A stretch of DNA of 64,000 nt from VFJZ01 sp046598415. Lineage in GTDB: Bacteria > Actinomycetota > Thermoleophilia > Gaiellales > F1-60-MAGs149. This document shows positions 7,794 to 15,950 of this stretch, one piece after another. The stretch lies in the NCBI GenBank assembly GCA_046598415.1, contig JBKJIG010000084.1, forward strand, positions 1-64,000, in the 5' to 3' direction. A model generated the notes under the pieces. The model ran no database searches. It saw nothing but the letters and a program-made list of their open reading frames with translations, and had not been told where the DNA came from. The translations under genes and the position numbers were made by a program. The first letter of the stretch is position 1. Each line of letters opens with the position of its first letter.

Positions 7794-8860
7794 CCCGCGT
7801 CGCGGTTCCGCTTCGCGACTTCACGCTCGCTGCAGAACTCCGTGTCGGCGAGGGCGAGACGGTTGCGATCGCGGGACTCTCCGGTGCCGGAAAGACCACG
7901 CTGATGCGTGCGATCGCCGGCCTCGTCCGACCCGGCGACGGACGCATCACGCTTGGCGATCAGGTGTGGTTCGACGGGCCGACGCGGCAGTTCGTGCCGG
8001 TCGAGCGACGTCCGGTCGGCGTCGTTTTCCAGGACTTCGCGTTGTTCGCGCACCTCGACGCACGCGCCAACGTCGCGTTCCCGCTCGAGGCGCGCGGAGT
8101 GGGACGTAGGGATCGGCGGCGTCGGGCCGACGAGCTGCTCGAGCAGCTCGGGATCGGGCACCTCGCCGCCGCGAAGCCCGGCCGCCTTTCCGGCGGCGAG
8201 CGCCAGCGGGTGGCGATCGCGCGTGCGCTGGCGCGCGGTCCGCAACTGCTGCTGCTCGACGAGCCGCTCTCGAGTCTCGATCCGGCGACCCGAGGTCGCG
8301 TCACCGGCGAGCTCGGAACGCTGCTTGGAGAGCTTGGGCTGACAACGGTGATCGTCACACACAGCTACGACGATGCAGCGGCGCTGGCCGACTGGATCGC
8401 CGTGATCGAGCACGGCGCGATCGTCCAGACGGGCACCGGCGAGGAGCTGCTCGCCTCACCGGCGTCCGCGTTCGTGGCCGACTTCGCGGGGATCAACCTG
8501 CTCACGGGCACGGCAACCGTCCGCAGCGATGGCCTGACCCACGTCACGCTCGCCGGTGGCAGCCTGGTGACGACCGAGCCCGGTGCCGGGCCAGTCGGCG
8601 TCGCGATCCCGCCCTGGTCGATCACGCTGGACAGCCACGGCGGCTCGGCCAGGAACAGCCTCGAGGGCACGATCGTACGGATCGTCCGGCTCGGCAACCG
8701 CGTGCGTGTCACGGCGGCCACGCCCGCTCATGTGACGGCCGAGATCACGACCGCCGCTGCCGACGAGCTGACGCTGCGTCCGGGGCAGCGGGTCACGATG
8801 CGCTTCAAGGCCGCGGAGTGCAGGCTCCTGCTTGGCGCGACCACCGCTACGACGCCGTAG
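7775..8860 (+). CDS. modC: Molybdate ABC transporter ATPase ModC
   Basis: This 361-residue ABC ATPase has a Walker A GLSGAGKTT near residue 30, Q-loop FQDFALF, signature LSGGERQRVAIARALA, Walker B LLLLDEPLSSLD and switch His in VTHSYDD. The C-terminal ~65 residues form a Mop/TOBE-like domain that typically binds molybdate and regulates transport. The ATG at 7775 lies inside the end of modB, so expression is coupled. Together with modA, modB and the divergent regulator this is a complete molybdate uptake unit. It ends just before a palindromic repeat at 8914, which may also help end transcription. Confidence 0.93.
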   Translation: MDRALLARVAVPLRDFTLAAELRVGEGETVAIAGLSGAGKTTLMRAIAGLVRPGDGRITLGDQVWFDGPTRQFVPVERRPVGVVFQDFALFAHLDARANVAFPLEARGVGRRDRRRRADELLEQLGIGHLAAAKPGRLSGGERQRVAIARALARGPQLLLLDEPLSSLDPATRGRVTGELGTLLGELGLTTVIVTHSYDDAAALADWIAVIEHGAIVQTGTGEELLASPASAFVADFAGINLLTGTATVRSDGLTHVTLAGGSLVTTEPGAGPVGVAIPPWSITLDSHGGSARNSLEGTIVRIVRLGNRVRVTAATPAHVTAEITTAAADELTLRPGQRVTMRFKAAECRLLLGATTATTP

Positions 8861-8913
8861 CCACGCGGTCAGCGAGCTCCCCACAGGCGCCACCGAACTC
8901 GGCTCCTGACGCT

Positions 8914-8973
8914 GGGGTCTGACCCCGAACCCGCCTGTTCTGGGGTCTGACCCCGGAACGTTTCCGCGCGGAA
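8914..8973. repeat. Dispersed intergenic palindromic repeat, copy 2
   Basis: Two GGGGTCTGACCCC palindromes (8914-8926 and 8942-8954) precede TTCCGCGCGGAA (8962-8973). The 37 bp at 8937-8973 are identical to the reverse complement of 4921-4957, so flanking sequence was copied with the palindrome. Here the two units are direct repeats, and the long hairpin of the other copies is less perfect. The gap 8861-9215 otherwise holds the promoter and leader RNA of the GH4 gene. Confidence 0.85.
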
Positions 8974-9058
8974 GTGGCACCGATCGGGCGACATGGCACG
9001 GTCCGTGACGGGGCGGGCGCAGAGCGTGCGCACGCGATGCGGCCGGATCGGGGGACGC

Positions 9059-9088
9059 TTGACACCAGCCCGTGCGCGGCCGTAGCGT
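9059..9088 (+). promoter_or_regulatory. Promoter of the GH4 glycosidase gene
   Basis: TTGACA (9059-9064) is followed after 18 bp by TAGCGT (9083-9088). Five bases after the -10 comes GGTCCACGA, the same word at the same offset as in the promoter of the sugar-transporter operon (TTGACG-N18-TATCAT at 13778-13807). The match in layout suggests that the two units share both promoter and transcription start region. Confidence 0.5.
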
Positions 9089-9092
9089 TCGG

Positions 9093-9163
9093 GGTCCACG
9101 AACCGGGCGTCGCTTCGCCCGGCTCCCCGGCCCACGCGCGGCGTGGTGGGTGGTCGGCTGGGA
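9093..9163 (+). ncRNA. Candidate structured leader RNA upstream of GH4 gene (copy B)
   Basis: The element begins with GGTCCACGA, continues with a hairpin CCGGGCG-TCGCTT-CGCCCGG (9103-9122), and ends with a 42-nt core (9122-9163). The core can fold as nested helices TCCC/GGGA, CGGCC/GGTCG and CACG/CGTG around a 5-nt loop CGCGG. An equivalent element at 13695-13773 has the same core stems, another loop and a completely different but equally paired first hairpin. It lies in the predicted 5' UTR, about 50 nt before the GH4 start. I do not recognise it as a known riboswitch. Confidence 0.55.
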
Positions 9164-9215
9164 GTCCCGCTGCCGGATCCATTCCGCAGCCATCGCAACT
9201 CCCTGGGAGACCCCC

Positions 9216-10538
9216 TTGACGACGATCACGATCGTGGGTGCCGGCGGCTTCGAGTTCCCACTCACCCTCGGTGCCGATTTCCTGAGCTTCGAGAGCATGC
9301 GCGACGCGCACCTCGTGCTGATGGACATCGACCCGGTCACGCTGGCGCGCACCGAGCGCCACCTGCGCCGCGTCGTCGGGACGCACGGCCTGCCGGCGCG
9401 CATCACCGCCACCACCGACCGCCGCGCGGCGCTGGCGGGGGCCGACATCGTCGTCGTCTGCTTCCAGGTCGGCGGCGTCGACGCCTACGCGCTCGACATC
9501 GAGATCCCGCGCCGGTACGGCATCGACCAGACGGTCGGCGACACGCTCGGGCCGGGCGGCATCTTCCGCGGCCTGCGCTCCATGCACGCGCTCGAGCCCA
9601 TCACCCGCGACATGCGCGAGGTGTGCCCCGACGCGCTGCTGCTGCAGTACGCCAACCCGATGTCGATGAACTGCTGGTACACGTCGGGTGAGGGCGTGCG
9701 TACCGTCGGTCTCTGCCACTCCGTGCAGCACACCGCCGACTTCCTCGCCAGCGTCATGGGCGCGAAGCCCGGCGAATGGTCGTTCAAGGCGGCCGGCATC
9801 AACCACCAGTCGTGGCTGCTCGAGTACCGCCTCGATGGCCGTGACGTGACGGCCGAGCTGCGCACCGCCGTGCGCGAGTACGCCCGCGGTGAGCGCGACG
9901 CCGCCGGGGAGGTCGACGACTGGTACGGCGGCGGCCGGGAGCAGGTGCGAACGGCGATCATGGATCTGACGGGCCACTTCCCGACCGAGTCGAGCCACCA
10001 CAACTCCGAGTACCTGCCGTTCTTCCGTCGCACGCCCGCCGAGACGCTGTCCTACATCGCGGACCGCTGGGACTATCTCGCGCAGTGTCGCGAGACGCAC
10101 GGCAGCGACGAGCTGCAGCAGCTCGCCGATGAGCTCAGCACCGGCGAACTCGAGACCAGCGAGGAGTACGCCGCGCAGATCGTCGACTCGACCATCACCG
10201 GCACGCCGCGCGTCATCTACGGAAACGTCCCGAACACCGGCCTGATCACGAACCTGCCCGACGGCTGCTGCGTCGAGGTGGCCTGTCTGGTCGACCGGAA
10301 CGGCGTGCAGCCGACGTACTTCGGCGACCTGCCGGCGGCCTGCGCGGGCGTGAACCTCGGCTCGATCGCCGTCCAGGCCTGCGTGGTCGAGGCGTACCGC
10401 ACGCGCAGCCGCGATGCTGTCCACGCAGCACTCGGTCTCGACAAGCTGACCAGCGCGACGCTGTCGCTCGGCGACGTCCACCGCCTGGCCGACGAGCTGC
10501 TCGCGGCCGAGGCGGAGTGGCTGCCGGCATTTACTTGA
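9216..10538 (+). CDS. Glycoside hydrolase family 4 enzyme (alpha-galactosidase / alpha-galacturonidase type)
   Basis: GH4 enzymes cleave glycosides by an NAD+- and Mn2+-dependent redox-elimination mechanism. The N-terminus is a Rossmann strand (ITIVGAGGFEF). The Mn/substrate motifs NPMSM and GLCHSVQ are present, as is GINHQSW, typical of MelA and LplD relatives. The start is a TTG at 9216, six bases after GGGAGA; this choice also places the leader RNA wholly upstream. The 440-residue length is normal. The gene converges on, and overlaps by 8 bp, a sugar ABC importer that has the same leader, so the importer probably supplies its substrate. KDG kinase and aldolase genes at 16-17.5 kb make galacturonides a reasonable guess. 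Confidence 0.85.
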   Translation: MTTITIVGAGGFEFPLTLGADFLSFESMRDAHLVLMDIDPVTLARTERHLRRVVGTHGLPARITATTDRRAALAGADIVVVCFQVGGVDAYALDIEIPRRYGIDQTVGDTLGPGGIFRGLRSMHALEPITRDMREVCPDALLLQYANPMSMNCWYTSGEGVRTVGLCHSVQHTADFLASVMGAKPGEWSFKAAGINHQSWLLEYRLDGRDVTAELRTAVREYARGERDAAGEVDDWYGGGREQVRTAIMDLTGHFPTESSHHNSEYLPFFRRTPAETLSYIADRWDYLAQCRETHGSDELQQLADELSTGELETSEEYAAQIVDSTITGTPRVIYGNVPNTGLITNLPDGCCVEVACLVDRNGVQPTYFGDLPAACAGVNLGSIAVQACVVEAYRTRSRDAVHAALGLDKLTSATLSLGDVHRLADELLAAEAEWLPAFT

Positions 10539-11388
10539 GCCCGGAGGTGGCGACGCCGCGCACGAACCATCGCTGAGCGACGAAGAACAGCAGCAGGATC
10601 GGCGCCATGCTCATCACGTTCGCGGCCATCAGCAGCGCCGTGTTGGTCTGGTGCAGGCCCTGGAACGTCGTCAGGCCCAGCTGCAACGTCATCTTCTCCT
10701 CGGAGTAGATCGTGATCAGCGGCCACAGGAAGTCGTTCCACGTCCACATGAAGGTGATCACGGCCAGCGTTGCCAGCGCCGGTGCCGAGAGCGGCAGCAC
10801 GATGCGCACCAGCACGCCCAGCCGTGACGCCCCGTCGATGCGGGCGGCCTCCTCCAGTTCGATCGGCAGCGTGCGGAAGAACTGCCGCATCATGAAGATG
10901 CCGAAGCCGCTCGCCAGGTTGGGCAGGATCAGCGCGCCCAGCGTGTCGATCAGACCGGCTGAGCGGATGATCAGGAACGTCGGGATCATCACCACCTGGA
11001 ACGGGATCATCAGCGTCGCCAGGATGAGGAAGAACGCGATGTTCCTGCCGGCGAAGCGGAGCCGGGCGAACGCGTAGCCGGCGAGGCTGCAGAACACGAG
11101 GTTGCCGATCACCGACACGACCGTGACGATCATCGTGTTCATGAACCAGCGTGCCATCGGTGCCTCGGTGAGGGCGGTCTGGTAGTTCTGCCAGTGAATG
11201 CCCGACGGGACGATCACGGGCGGGAAGCGGCGCGTCTCGGGCACCGTCTCGATCGACGTGACGAGCATCCACACGAGCGGCGTCAGCATCACCAGCGCGA
11301 CCGGCACGAGCACCAGGTGCCAGGGCGAGAAGGGCAGCGGCCAGCGCGACTTCGGCTTGCGCCGGCGGGGGACGTCGACGGCGCTCAT
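10531..11388 (-). CDS. Carbohydrate ABC transporter permease (MalG-like)
   Basis: This 285-residue permease has six hydrophobic segments and the EAA loop EEAARIDGASRLGVLVRIVL near residues 185-205, which contacts the ATPase. It has the short cytoplasmic N-terminus usual for MalG/UgpE-type subunits of the CUT1 sugar importers. The ATG at 11388 overlaps the stop of the first permease by 4 bp. No ATPase gene follows, so a shared ATPase (MsiK-like) encoded elsewhere is likely, as is common in actinobacteria. Its 3' end overlaps the convergent GH4 gene by 8 bp. Confidence 0.9.
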   Translation of the reverse strand: MSAVDVPRRRKPKSRWPLPFSPWHLVLVPVALVMLTPLVWMLVTSIETVPETRRFPPVIVPSGIHWQNYQTALTEAPMARWFMNTMIVTVVSVIGNLVFCSLAGYAFARLRFAGRNIAFFLILATLMIPFQVVMIPTFLIIRSAGLIDTLGALILPNLASGFGIFMMRQFFRTLPIELEEAARIDGASRLGVLVRIVLPLSAPALATLAVITFMWTWNDFLWPLITIYSEEKMTLQLGLTTFQGLHQTNTALLMAANVMSMAPILLLFFVAQRWFVRGVATSGLK

Positions 11389-12281
11389 GACGAGTAGTGC
11401 ACCATCCGCCGGCCGATCGCCAGCTGGATCGCGGTGAGCACCAGGATGGCTGCGAACAGGGTGTACGCGACGGCCGCCGCGTAGCCCGCGAGGCCCTTCT
11501 GGAAGGCCAGGTCGAACACGTAGTAGACGAGCACGTAGGTCGAGAACAGCGGCCCGCCCTTGGTCAGGAAGTAGATCTCGTCGAACAGCTGCAGCGCGTT
11601 GATGGTCGACCAGACGACGAGGAACAGCGTGGCCGGCCCGAGCAGCGGCACGACGACGCGGCGGAAGGCGCCGAACGGCGTGGCGCCGTCGATCATCGCC
11701 GCCTCGATCAGCTCGCGCGGCACGCCCTGCAGCGCCGCCAGGAACACGATCACGTCGAAGCCGATCCAGCCCCAGACCGTCAGGATGACGATCGCGTACA
11801 GCGCCTGGTTCGGGTCCTGCAGGAACCCGTACGGACCCCTGCCGATGCCGCCCAGCGCCCAGTTGATGAGGCCGAAGTTGGGGTCGAACAGCTGCAGGAA
11901 GATGATCGACGTCGCGATGGTGGACGCCACGACCGGCACGAACACCGCGGTGCGGTACAGCTTGATGAACCGCAGCGGCCGGTTCAGCGCCACGGCGATC
12001 AGCAGCGCGCCGACGACCGACAGCGGCACGAACAGCGCCGTGTACGCGACGGTGTGCTTGACCGAGTCGTGGAACAGCGGGTCCTCGGTCAGGCGCTGGT
12101 AGTTGTCGAGTCCGACGAACGGGCGCTCGGGCGCCAGCAGGTTCGACTTCTGGAACGAGAGCACGAACGACCACACGATCGGGATCAGCCCGAACGTCAT
12201 GATCAGCGCCATCGCCGGCGCCGCGAACGCCCACCCCGCGGCGTGCTCGGAGTGGACGGCGCGCTGCAGCCGCCGGTTCAC
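11385..12281 (-). CDS. Carbohydrate ABC transporter permease (MalF/UgpA-like)
   Basis: This 298-residue membrane protein has six hydrophobic segments and the EAA motif EAAMIDGATPFGAFRRVVVP near residues 188-210. It pairs with the downstream MalG-like subunit to form the sugar channel. Translation starts at a GTG (12281), ten bases after the substrate-binding-protein gene, and the end overlaps the next permease by 4 bp. The gene order binding protein, permease, permease is standard for CUT1 importers of oligosaccharides or polyols. The substrate cannot be read from the permease itself. Confidence 0.9.
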   Translation of the reverse strand: MNRRLQRAVHSEHAAGWAFAAPAMALIMTFGLIPIVWSFVLSFQKSNLLAPERPFVGLDNYQRLTEDPLFHDSVKHTVAYTALFVPLSVVGALLIAVALNRPLRFIKLYRTAVFVPVVASTIATSIIFLQLFDPNFGLINWALGGIGRGPYGFLQDPNQALYAIVILTVWGWIGFDVIVFLAALQGVPRELIEAAMIDGATPFGAFRRVVVPLLGPATLFLVVWSTINALQLFDEIYFLTKGGPLFSTYVLVYYVFDLAFQKGLAGYAAAVAYTLFAAILVLTAIQLAIGRRMVHYSS

Positions 12282-12291
12282 CGTGCGGCCG

Positions 12292-13653
12292 TCAACCGGC
12301 GGCGAGCACGGCGTCGGCCTGCGCGGCGGCGGCGGCGAGCGCCTGCGCGGGCTCGGCCTTGCCCAGGATGACGCTCGTGACGGCGTTGCCGAGGGCGGAC
12401 GAGATCTGCGGGTACGCCGCGATCGACGGCCGCGCCTTCTTGACGTTCGCGAGGTTCGTGGCGAACACGTCGACGCCGGGGAACGACGTGGCGAACGCCG
12501 AGAAGCCGGGCATCGCCGATACCGACGAGCGTGTCGGCAGGTGCCCGGTTGCGAGCGAGTCGGCCAGCACCTGGTCGGGTGCCGTCAGGTACTGCGTCAG
12601 CTTCCACGCAGCCGCGACGCGATCGCCGCCGTTGTCCATCACCACCCACGCGTCGGGCCCGGCGATGGTGTCGTGGGTGCCGCCGGCGAACGACGGCATC
12701 ACCTGCACGCCGTAGCGGGCGTCGGGGAAGTCGGGCAGGTTCCACGGGCCGGTGATGAACATGCCGATCTTGTTGGCGTTGAACAGCTCGTTGGCCTTCG
12801 GGCTGTCGGGCGCCGCGTTGAGGTACAGCGCCTTGGCCTTGGCCATGTCACCGAGTGCGGTGAGCGCCGTGGCGCCCTGCGGCGAGGAGAACGCCGTCTT
12901 CGAGAGGTCGGGCGCCATCAGGTCGCCGCCTGCCTCCCACAGCATCGCGACGTATTTCCAGACCTCGGTCTCGCTGCCGTCGATCGGCCACTCGAGCCCG
13001 AACTGGGTCTTCGACGAATCGGTCAGCGCCTTGGCGTCGGCGACCAGCTCGTCCCACGTCCAGTCGGGCGTCGGCTCGGCCAGCCCGGCGGCCGCGAACA
13101 GGTCCTTGTTGTAGACGACCGCGAGGTTGTCGACCAGCGCGGGGACGCCGATCACCTTGCCGTCGATCGTGAAGACGTCGCGCTCGCCGGCCGGGAAGTC
13201 GTCCCAGTTGTAGTCGGCGGCGGCGACGCGCTCCGTGAGGTCGACCACCTTCGTCGACGTCGCGAGCTGGGGCAGGTTGGTGCCGTACTGGTAGGTGACG
13301 TCGGGGGCCCTGTTGCCCTGCAGCGCCACGGTCAGCTTCTCGAGGGCGTTGTCGGAGTTCACGTAGGTCATGTCGACCTTGATGTTCGGGTTCGCCGCCT
13401 GGAACGCGTCGACCTGGGCCTTCAGCGAGTCGAGCTCGGCGTTCGGCTCCTCGCCCGGCGCGGCCAGCTCGCCGTACCCGTGCCACATCGTGATCTCGAC
13501 GTTGCCCGCCGGGGTGGCGCCGCTGGAGGACGACGTCGACTTGTCGCTGCCGCCACCGCAGGCTGCGACGAGGAGCGCGATCACGCCTCCGAGCAACACC
13601 AGCCTGTGCCGTTGCCAGTTCGACTTCGACCGGTTCGTCCGTCGCGATGCCAT
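12292..13653 (-). CDS. Sugar ABC transporter substrate-binding lipoprotein
   Basis: This 453-residue family-1 solute-binding protein starts with a basic n-region and a hydrophobic stretch ending VAACGGGSDKS, a lipobox, so it should be anchored to the outer face of the membrane. The mature domain shows the usual opening VEITMWHGYGE and the mid-protein segments PDVTYQYGTNLPQLA and FITGPWNLPDF of oligosaccharide-binding proteins. AGGAGG lies 8 bp before the ATG. It is the first gene of the importer operon and is preceded by a ~118-nt leader with a structured RNA element. The ligand is probably the substrate of the GH4 enzyme. Confidence 0.9.
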   Translation of the reverse strand: MASRRTNRSKSNWQRHRLVLLGGVIALLVAACGGGSDKSTSSSSGATPAGNVEITMWHGYGELAAPGEEPNAELDSLKAQVDAFQAANPNIKVDMTYVNSDNALEKLTVALQGNRAPDVTYQYGTNLPQLATSTKVVDLTERVAAADYNWDDFPAGERDVFTIDGKVIGVPALVDNLAVVYNKDLFAAAGLAEPTPDWTWDELVADAKALTDSSKTQFGLEWPIDGSETEVWKYVAMLWEAGGDLMAPDLSKTAFSSPQGATALTALGDMAKAKALYLNAAPDSPKANELFNANKIGMFITGPWNLPDFPDARYGVQVMPSFAGGTHDTIAGPDAWVVMDNGGDRVAAAWKLTQYLTAPDQVLADSLATGHLPTRSSVSAMPGFSAFATSFPGVDVFATNLANVKKARPSIAAYPQISSALGNAVTSVILGKAEPAQALAAAAAQADAVLAAG

Positions 13654-13694
13654 TCGATGCGCCTCCTGAGATCTTCGTCGTCGTGATTCGAAGT

Positions 13695-13773
13695 TCCCAG
13701 CCGACCACCCACCACGTCGAACGTGGGCCGGGGAGCGAATGCCGGTGACGGGGCACCGGCACGCTCGTGGACC
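13695..13773 (-). ncRNA. Candidate structured leader RNA upstream of the sugar ABC importer (copy A)
   Basis: Read on the minus strand, the element starts GGTCCACGA (13773-13765), forms a hairpin GCCGGTG-CCCCGT-CACCGGC (13760-13741), then the 42-nt core at 13736-13695. All core helices are conserved relative to copy B at 9122-9163, while the 5-nt apical loop differs (TTCGA against CGCGG). The first hairpin keeps 7 bp and a 6-nt loop with different sequence in each copy, which is compensatory change. The distance to the start codon is 41 nt, similar to copy B. Confidence 0.55.
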
Positions 13774-13777
13774 GCCG

Positions 13778-13807
13778 ATGATACTGGCGGCGCGGCGTGA
13801 TCGTCAA
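13778..13807 (-). promoter_or_regulatory. Promoter of the sugar ABC importer operon
   Basis: TTGACG (13807-13802) and TATCAT (13783-13778) are separated by 18 bp and match the housekeeping consensus well. Transcription should begin near 13771, within the conserved word GGTCCACGA, giving a 5' UTR of roughly 118 nt that contains the structured element. The same spacing and start-site word occur in front of the GH4 gene. Confidence 0.6.
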
Positions 13808-13829
13808 GGTCGACGAGAGGCGGGGGCGA

Positions 13830-14747
13830 TCAGGCGCGGACCCAGACGCGCACCGTGTTCAAGGGCGCGTGCGGGGGCGTGCGGATCTGGACGAGGTCGC
13901 ACAGCTGGTTGGCCATCCACAGGCCGCGACCGCCGAGCTGCTCGGCGGTCGGGATGTGGCGCCCGGCGAGCGGATCGGTGATGCAGCCGGCGTCGCGGAT
14001 CTCGCATACCAGCGCGCCATCCTCGTGCCAGAGGTGCAGCTCGCCGCGACCGCCGCCGTGCCGCACGCTGTTCGCCGCCAGCTCGTTCACGGCGAGCACG
14101 CAGGCGTCGGTGCGATCGTCGGGGATGTCGAGCCGGCGGGCGGCCGTGGCGACGGCGCGCCGGACGGCACCGAGGGCGGGGCCGTCGAATGCGAGCCGGA
14201 GGGCGGCGCCGGGCACCGCCGGCAGGCCGGCGGTGGAGGTCAGCTCGGGGTGGTAGTGGTCGCTCGTCTCGGCGGCGCCGTGCTCGTCGACGCACGGGTG
14301 GCTCTGGCGTGCGCGCTGCAGCACGTCGGCGGGCAGCTCGGCGGTGTCGTAGGGGCACAGCAGCTGGAACGACGGACGGTCGGCGAAGGCGAGGTTGAGC
14401 AGCGACTCGTGCAGGTGGCACTCGTCCAGCTCGGCCTGGCTGCGACCTGCCCACACCGGCTCGCCGATGCCGCGAACCGCCCTCGTGCCGGCCCGGTCGG
14501 CGAAGGCGCGCCAGGCGGGGATGATGCGGGCGGGGTTGCGGCCGAGCTCGTCCATCGGCACGAAGGTGATCTTCTCGGCGTCGGCGCCGAGCGCACCCGA
14601 GAGCAGGCGGATCTTGGTCGGCGAGACGGCCACCAGCATTGGCTCGTCGATCGCCGCTCCCTCTCGCAGAAAGGGCGCCAGACGGTCCAGGTAGGTCTGC
14701 TCGCCGTTGTAGAAGACGGCTTCGTGATGGAAGCTCGCACTGTCCAC
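13830..14747 (-). CDS. MEDS-domain sensor with anti-sigma-type HATPase domain
   Basis: Residues 1-165 resemble the MEDS/DcmR sensory domain (FHHEAVFYNGEQTYLDRLAPF at the start; ECHLHESLLN later). Residues ~175-305 are an RsbW-like HATPase_c_2 domain with an N-box ELAANSVRHGGG and a G-box LGGRGLWMANQLCD, so ATP binding looks intact. Proteins of this build act as switch kinases or anti-sigma factors that phosphorylate STAS antagonists. A GTTTAG-N14-GGGGAC promoter lies 11 bp before the GTG start, linking it to the SigB-type regulon encoded at 31-34 kb. That link is an inference. Confidence 0.8.
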   Translation of the reverse strand: MDSASFHHEAVFYNGEQTYLDRLAPFLREGAAIDEPMLVAVSPTKIRLLSGALGADAEKITFVPMDELGRNPARIIPAWRAFADRAGTRAVRGIGEPVWAGRSQAELDECHLHESLLNLAFADRPSFQLLCPYDTAELPADVLQRARQSHPCVDEHGAAETSDHYHPELTSTAGLPAVPGAALRLAFDGPALGAVRRAVATAARRLDIPDDRTDACVLAVNELAANSVRHGGGRGELHLWHEDGALVCEIRDAGCITDPLAGRHIPTAEQLGGRGLWMANQLCDLVQIRTPPHAPLNTVRVWVRA

Positions 14748-14758
14748 TACCGCGCGAA

Positions 14759-14784
14759 GTCCCCGGCTGGCCCATTTCCTAAAC
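14759..14784 (-). promoter_or_regulatory. SigB/SigF-type promoter of the MEDS-ATPase gene
   Basis: GTTTAG (14784-14779), a 14-bp spacer and GGGGAC (14764-14759) resemble the general-stress sigma consensus GTTT-N12-14-GGGTAT. Eleven bases separate the -10 from the GTG, the near-leaderless geometry shared by the other promoters of this type in the window. Confidence 0.45.
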
Positions 14785-14821
14785 CCATTGGTGCGACCTC
14801 CTGCGCCGCCGTGGCGGCGAG

Positions 14822-14847
14822 GTTTCCGAAGAGCGACGCCCGGGCAT
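14822..14847 (+). promoter_or_regulatory. SigB/SigF-type promoter of the small membrane protein gene
   Basis: GTTTCC (14822-14827), 14 bp, then GGGCAT (14842-14847), one base off the GGGTAT consensus. Ten bases separate it from the ATG at 14858. It is back-to-back with the promoter at 14759-14784. Confidence 0.45.
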
Positions 14848-14857
14848 CTCGTCGGCG

Positions 14858-15097
14858 ATGAAGCATCGACGCAGATCCCTCGTCCTCGGCGCCACGCTGG
14901 CAGCCGTCCTGGCTGCCGTCGCGGCCGTCCTGATCTACGACGCCGCCGCCGGCGGCGTGAACCGCCCGCTGGTGCTCGGCATCGCCGTGGTGATGGCGCT
15001 CGTGATCGGTCCGCTGATCGGGCTGTTCATCTCGGCTCCGATGGAGGACGGCGAGGCTGACGACGCCGCGCAGCGGCGCGCTCCCAGCCGCCGCTGA
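14858..15097 (+). CDS. Small two-helix membrane protein, unknown function
   Basis: This 79-residue product has a basic start (MKHRRR), two hydrophobic segments (about residues 8-30 and 37-58) and a charged C-terminus ending DDAAQRRAPSRR. I do not recognise a family. No Shine-Dalgarno is visible, but a GTTTCC-N14-GGGCAT element ends 10 bp before the ATG, in line with a leaderless stress-induced transcript. The gene is divergent from the MEDS-ATPase gene and ends 7 bp before the convergent methyltransferase. Existence is likely but not certain because the evidence is positional. Confidence 0.55.
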   Translation: MKHRRRSLVLGATLAAVLAAVAAVLIYDAAAGGVNRPLVLGIAVVMALVIGPLIGLFISAPMEDGEADDAAQRRAPSRR

Positions 15098-15104
15098 CCC
15101 CGCT

Positions 15105-15842
15105 TCACGCCGTCCGCACGATGCGGTAGCCGATGTCGATCTCGTCGAGCCCGAGCAGCGACAGGTAGCGCCGCTGCCAGGCGCCGCTGGCAAGATCGGC
15201 GCGCAGCCGCTCAACGCCCTCGTCCATCTCGTCCCGGAGCTGCGCCAGGTTGCTGACGTTAGCGCGGACGACCGGGTCGAGGTACGCCTCGGGGCGCCGC
15301 CAGTAGGCCGCACAGAAGCCGTCGGTGCAGTCGTGCGGCACCGGCACCGGCTCGACGACCGCGTCCGGACCGAGCAGGTCGGCGACGTGCTCGATGGCCG
15401 GGAAGCGGGCCTTGTCCCACTCGATCGACGCGCGCAGGTAGTCGCGCGTCAACCAGAACTCGTCGCCGTACGCCGCATCCCACGTCAGGATCACGACGCG
15501 CCGGGCGACGCGTCGCAGCTCGGCGATGCCGCGCTCGAGGTCGTTCCAGTGGTGCACGGTCAGCACGGCCATCGCGGCGTCGAAGGTGCCGTCCGCGAGC
15601 GGCAGGTTCTCGGCGGCTGCCTGCAGGCACGGCGCCGAGCCCGGCCGCCGGTGCCCGATCATCACCGCCGACGGCTCGACCGCCACGACCTCCCGGCCCG
15701 CCGGCTCGTACGAGCCGGCGCCGGCGCCGACGTTGACGACCGTGACGGCGTCGCCGAGCGCCCGGTCGATCTGCGCTTGGATGCGCGCGTCGGGCACGCG
15801 GGTCGTGCTGTAGGTCGTGCCGATCTCGTCGTAGGTCGCCAT
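15105..15842 (-). CDS. Class I SAM-dependent methyltransferase
   Basis: This Rossmann-type methyltransferase of ~245 residues has motif I TVVNVGAGAGSYEP, an acidic residue after the second strand (VVAVEPS), and motif IV-like DGTFDAAMAVLTVHHW. It belongs to the methyltransferase-11/UbiE-like group; the acceptor is unknown. The ATG at 15842 is preceded by GGAG at 5 bp and chosen over the ATG at 15857, because a TATCAT -10 (15865-15860) would start transcription between the two. It is single-gene and divergent from the sugar kinase. Confidence 0.82.
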   Translation of the reverse strand: MATYDEIGTTYSTTRVPDARIQAQIDRALGDAVTVVNVGAGAGSYEPAGREVVAVEPSAVMIGHRRPGSAPCLQAAAENLPLADGTFDAAMAVLTVHHWNDLERGIAELRRVARRVVILTWDAAYGDEFWLTRDYLRASIEWDKARFPAIEHVADLLGPDAVVEPVPVPHDCTDGFCAAYWRRPEAYLDPVVRANVSNLAQLRDEMDEGVERLRADLASGAWQRRYLSLLGLDEIDIGYRIVRTA

Positions 15843-15950
15843 CGTCGCTCCGGGCATCGATGATACCGGCCACGGGCCCCGCGCCCGACGCCGCGCCGCC
15901 GTCAGGTGCGGTATGACAGCGGGTGCAGAAACCGGGCCGGGAGGAGCGAG

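Noticed and set aside
9072..9170. A reading of the leader core as a Trp-rich leader peptide (WWVVGWE occurs in both copies)
   Set aside because: The frame has no nearby start with a ribosome-binding site, lies in a different frame relation to the downstream genes, and the flanking hairpins show compensatory changes that fit RNA structure better.
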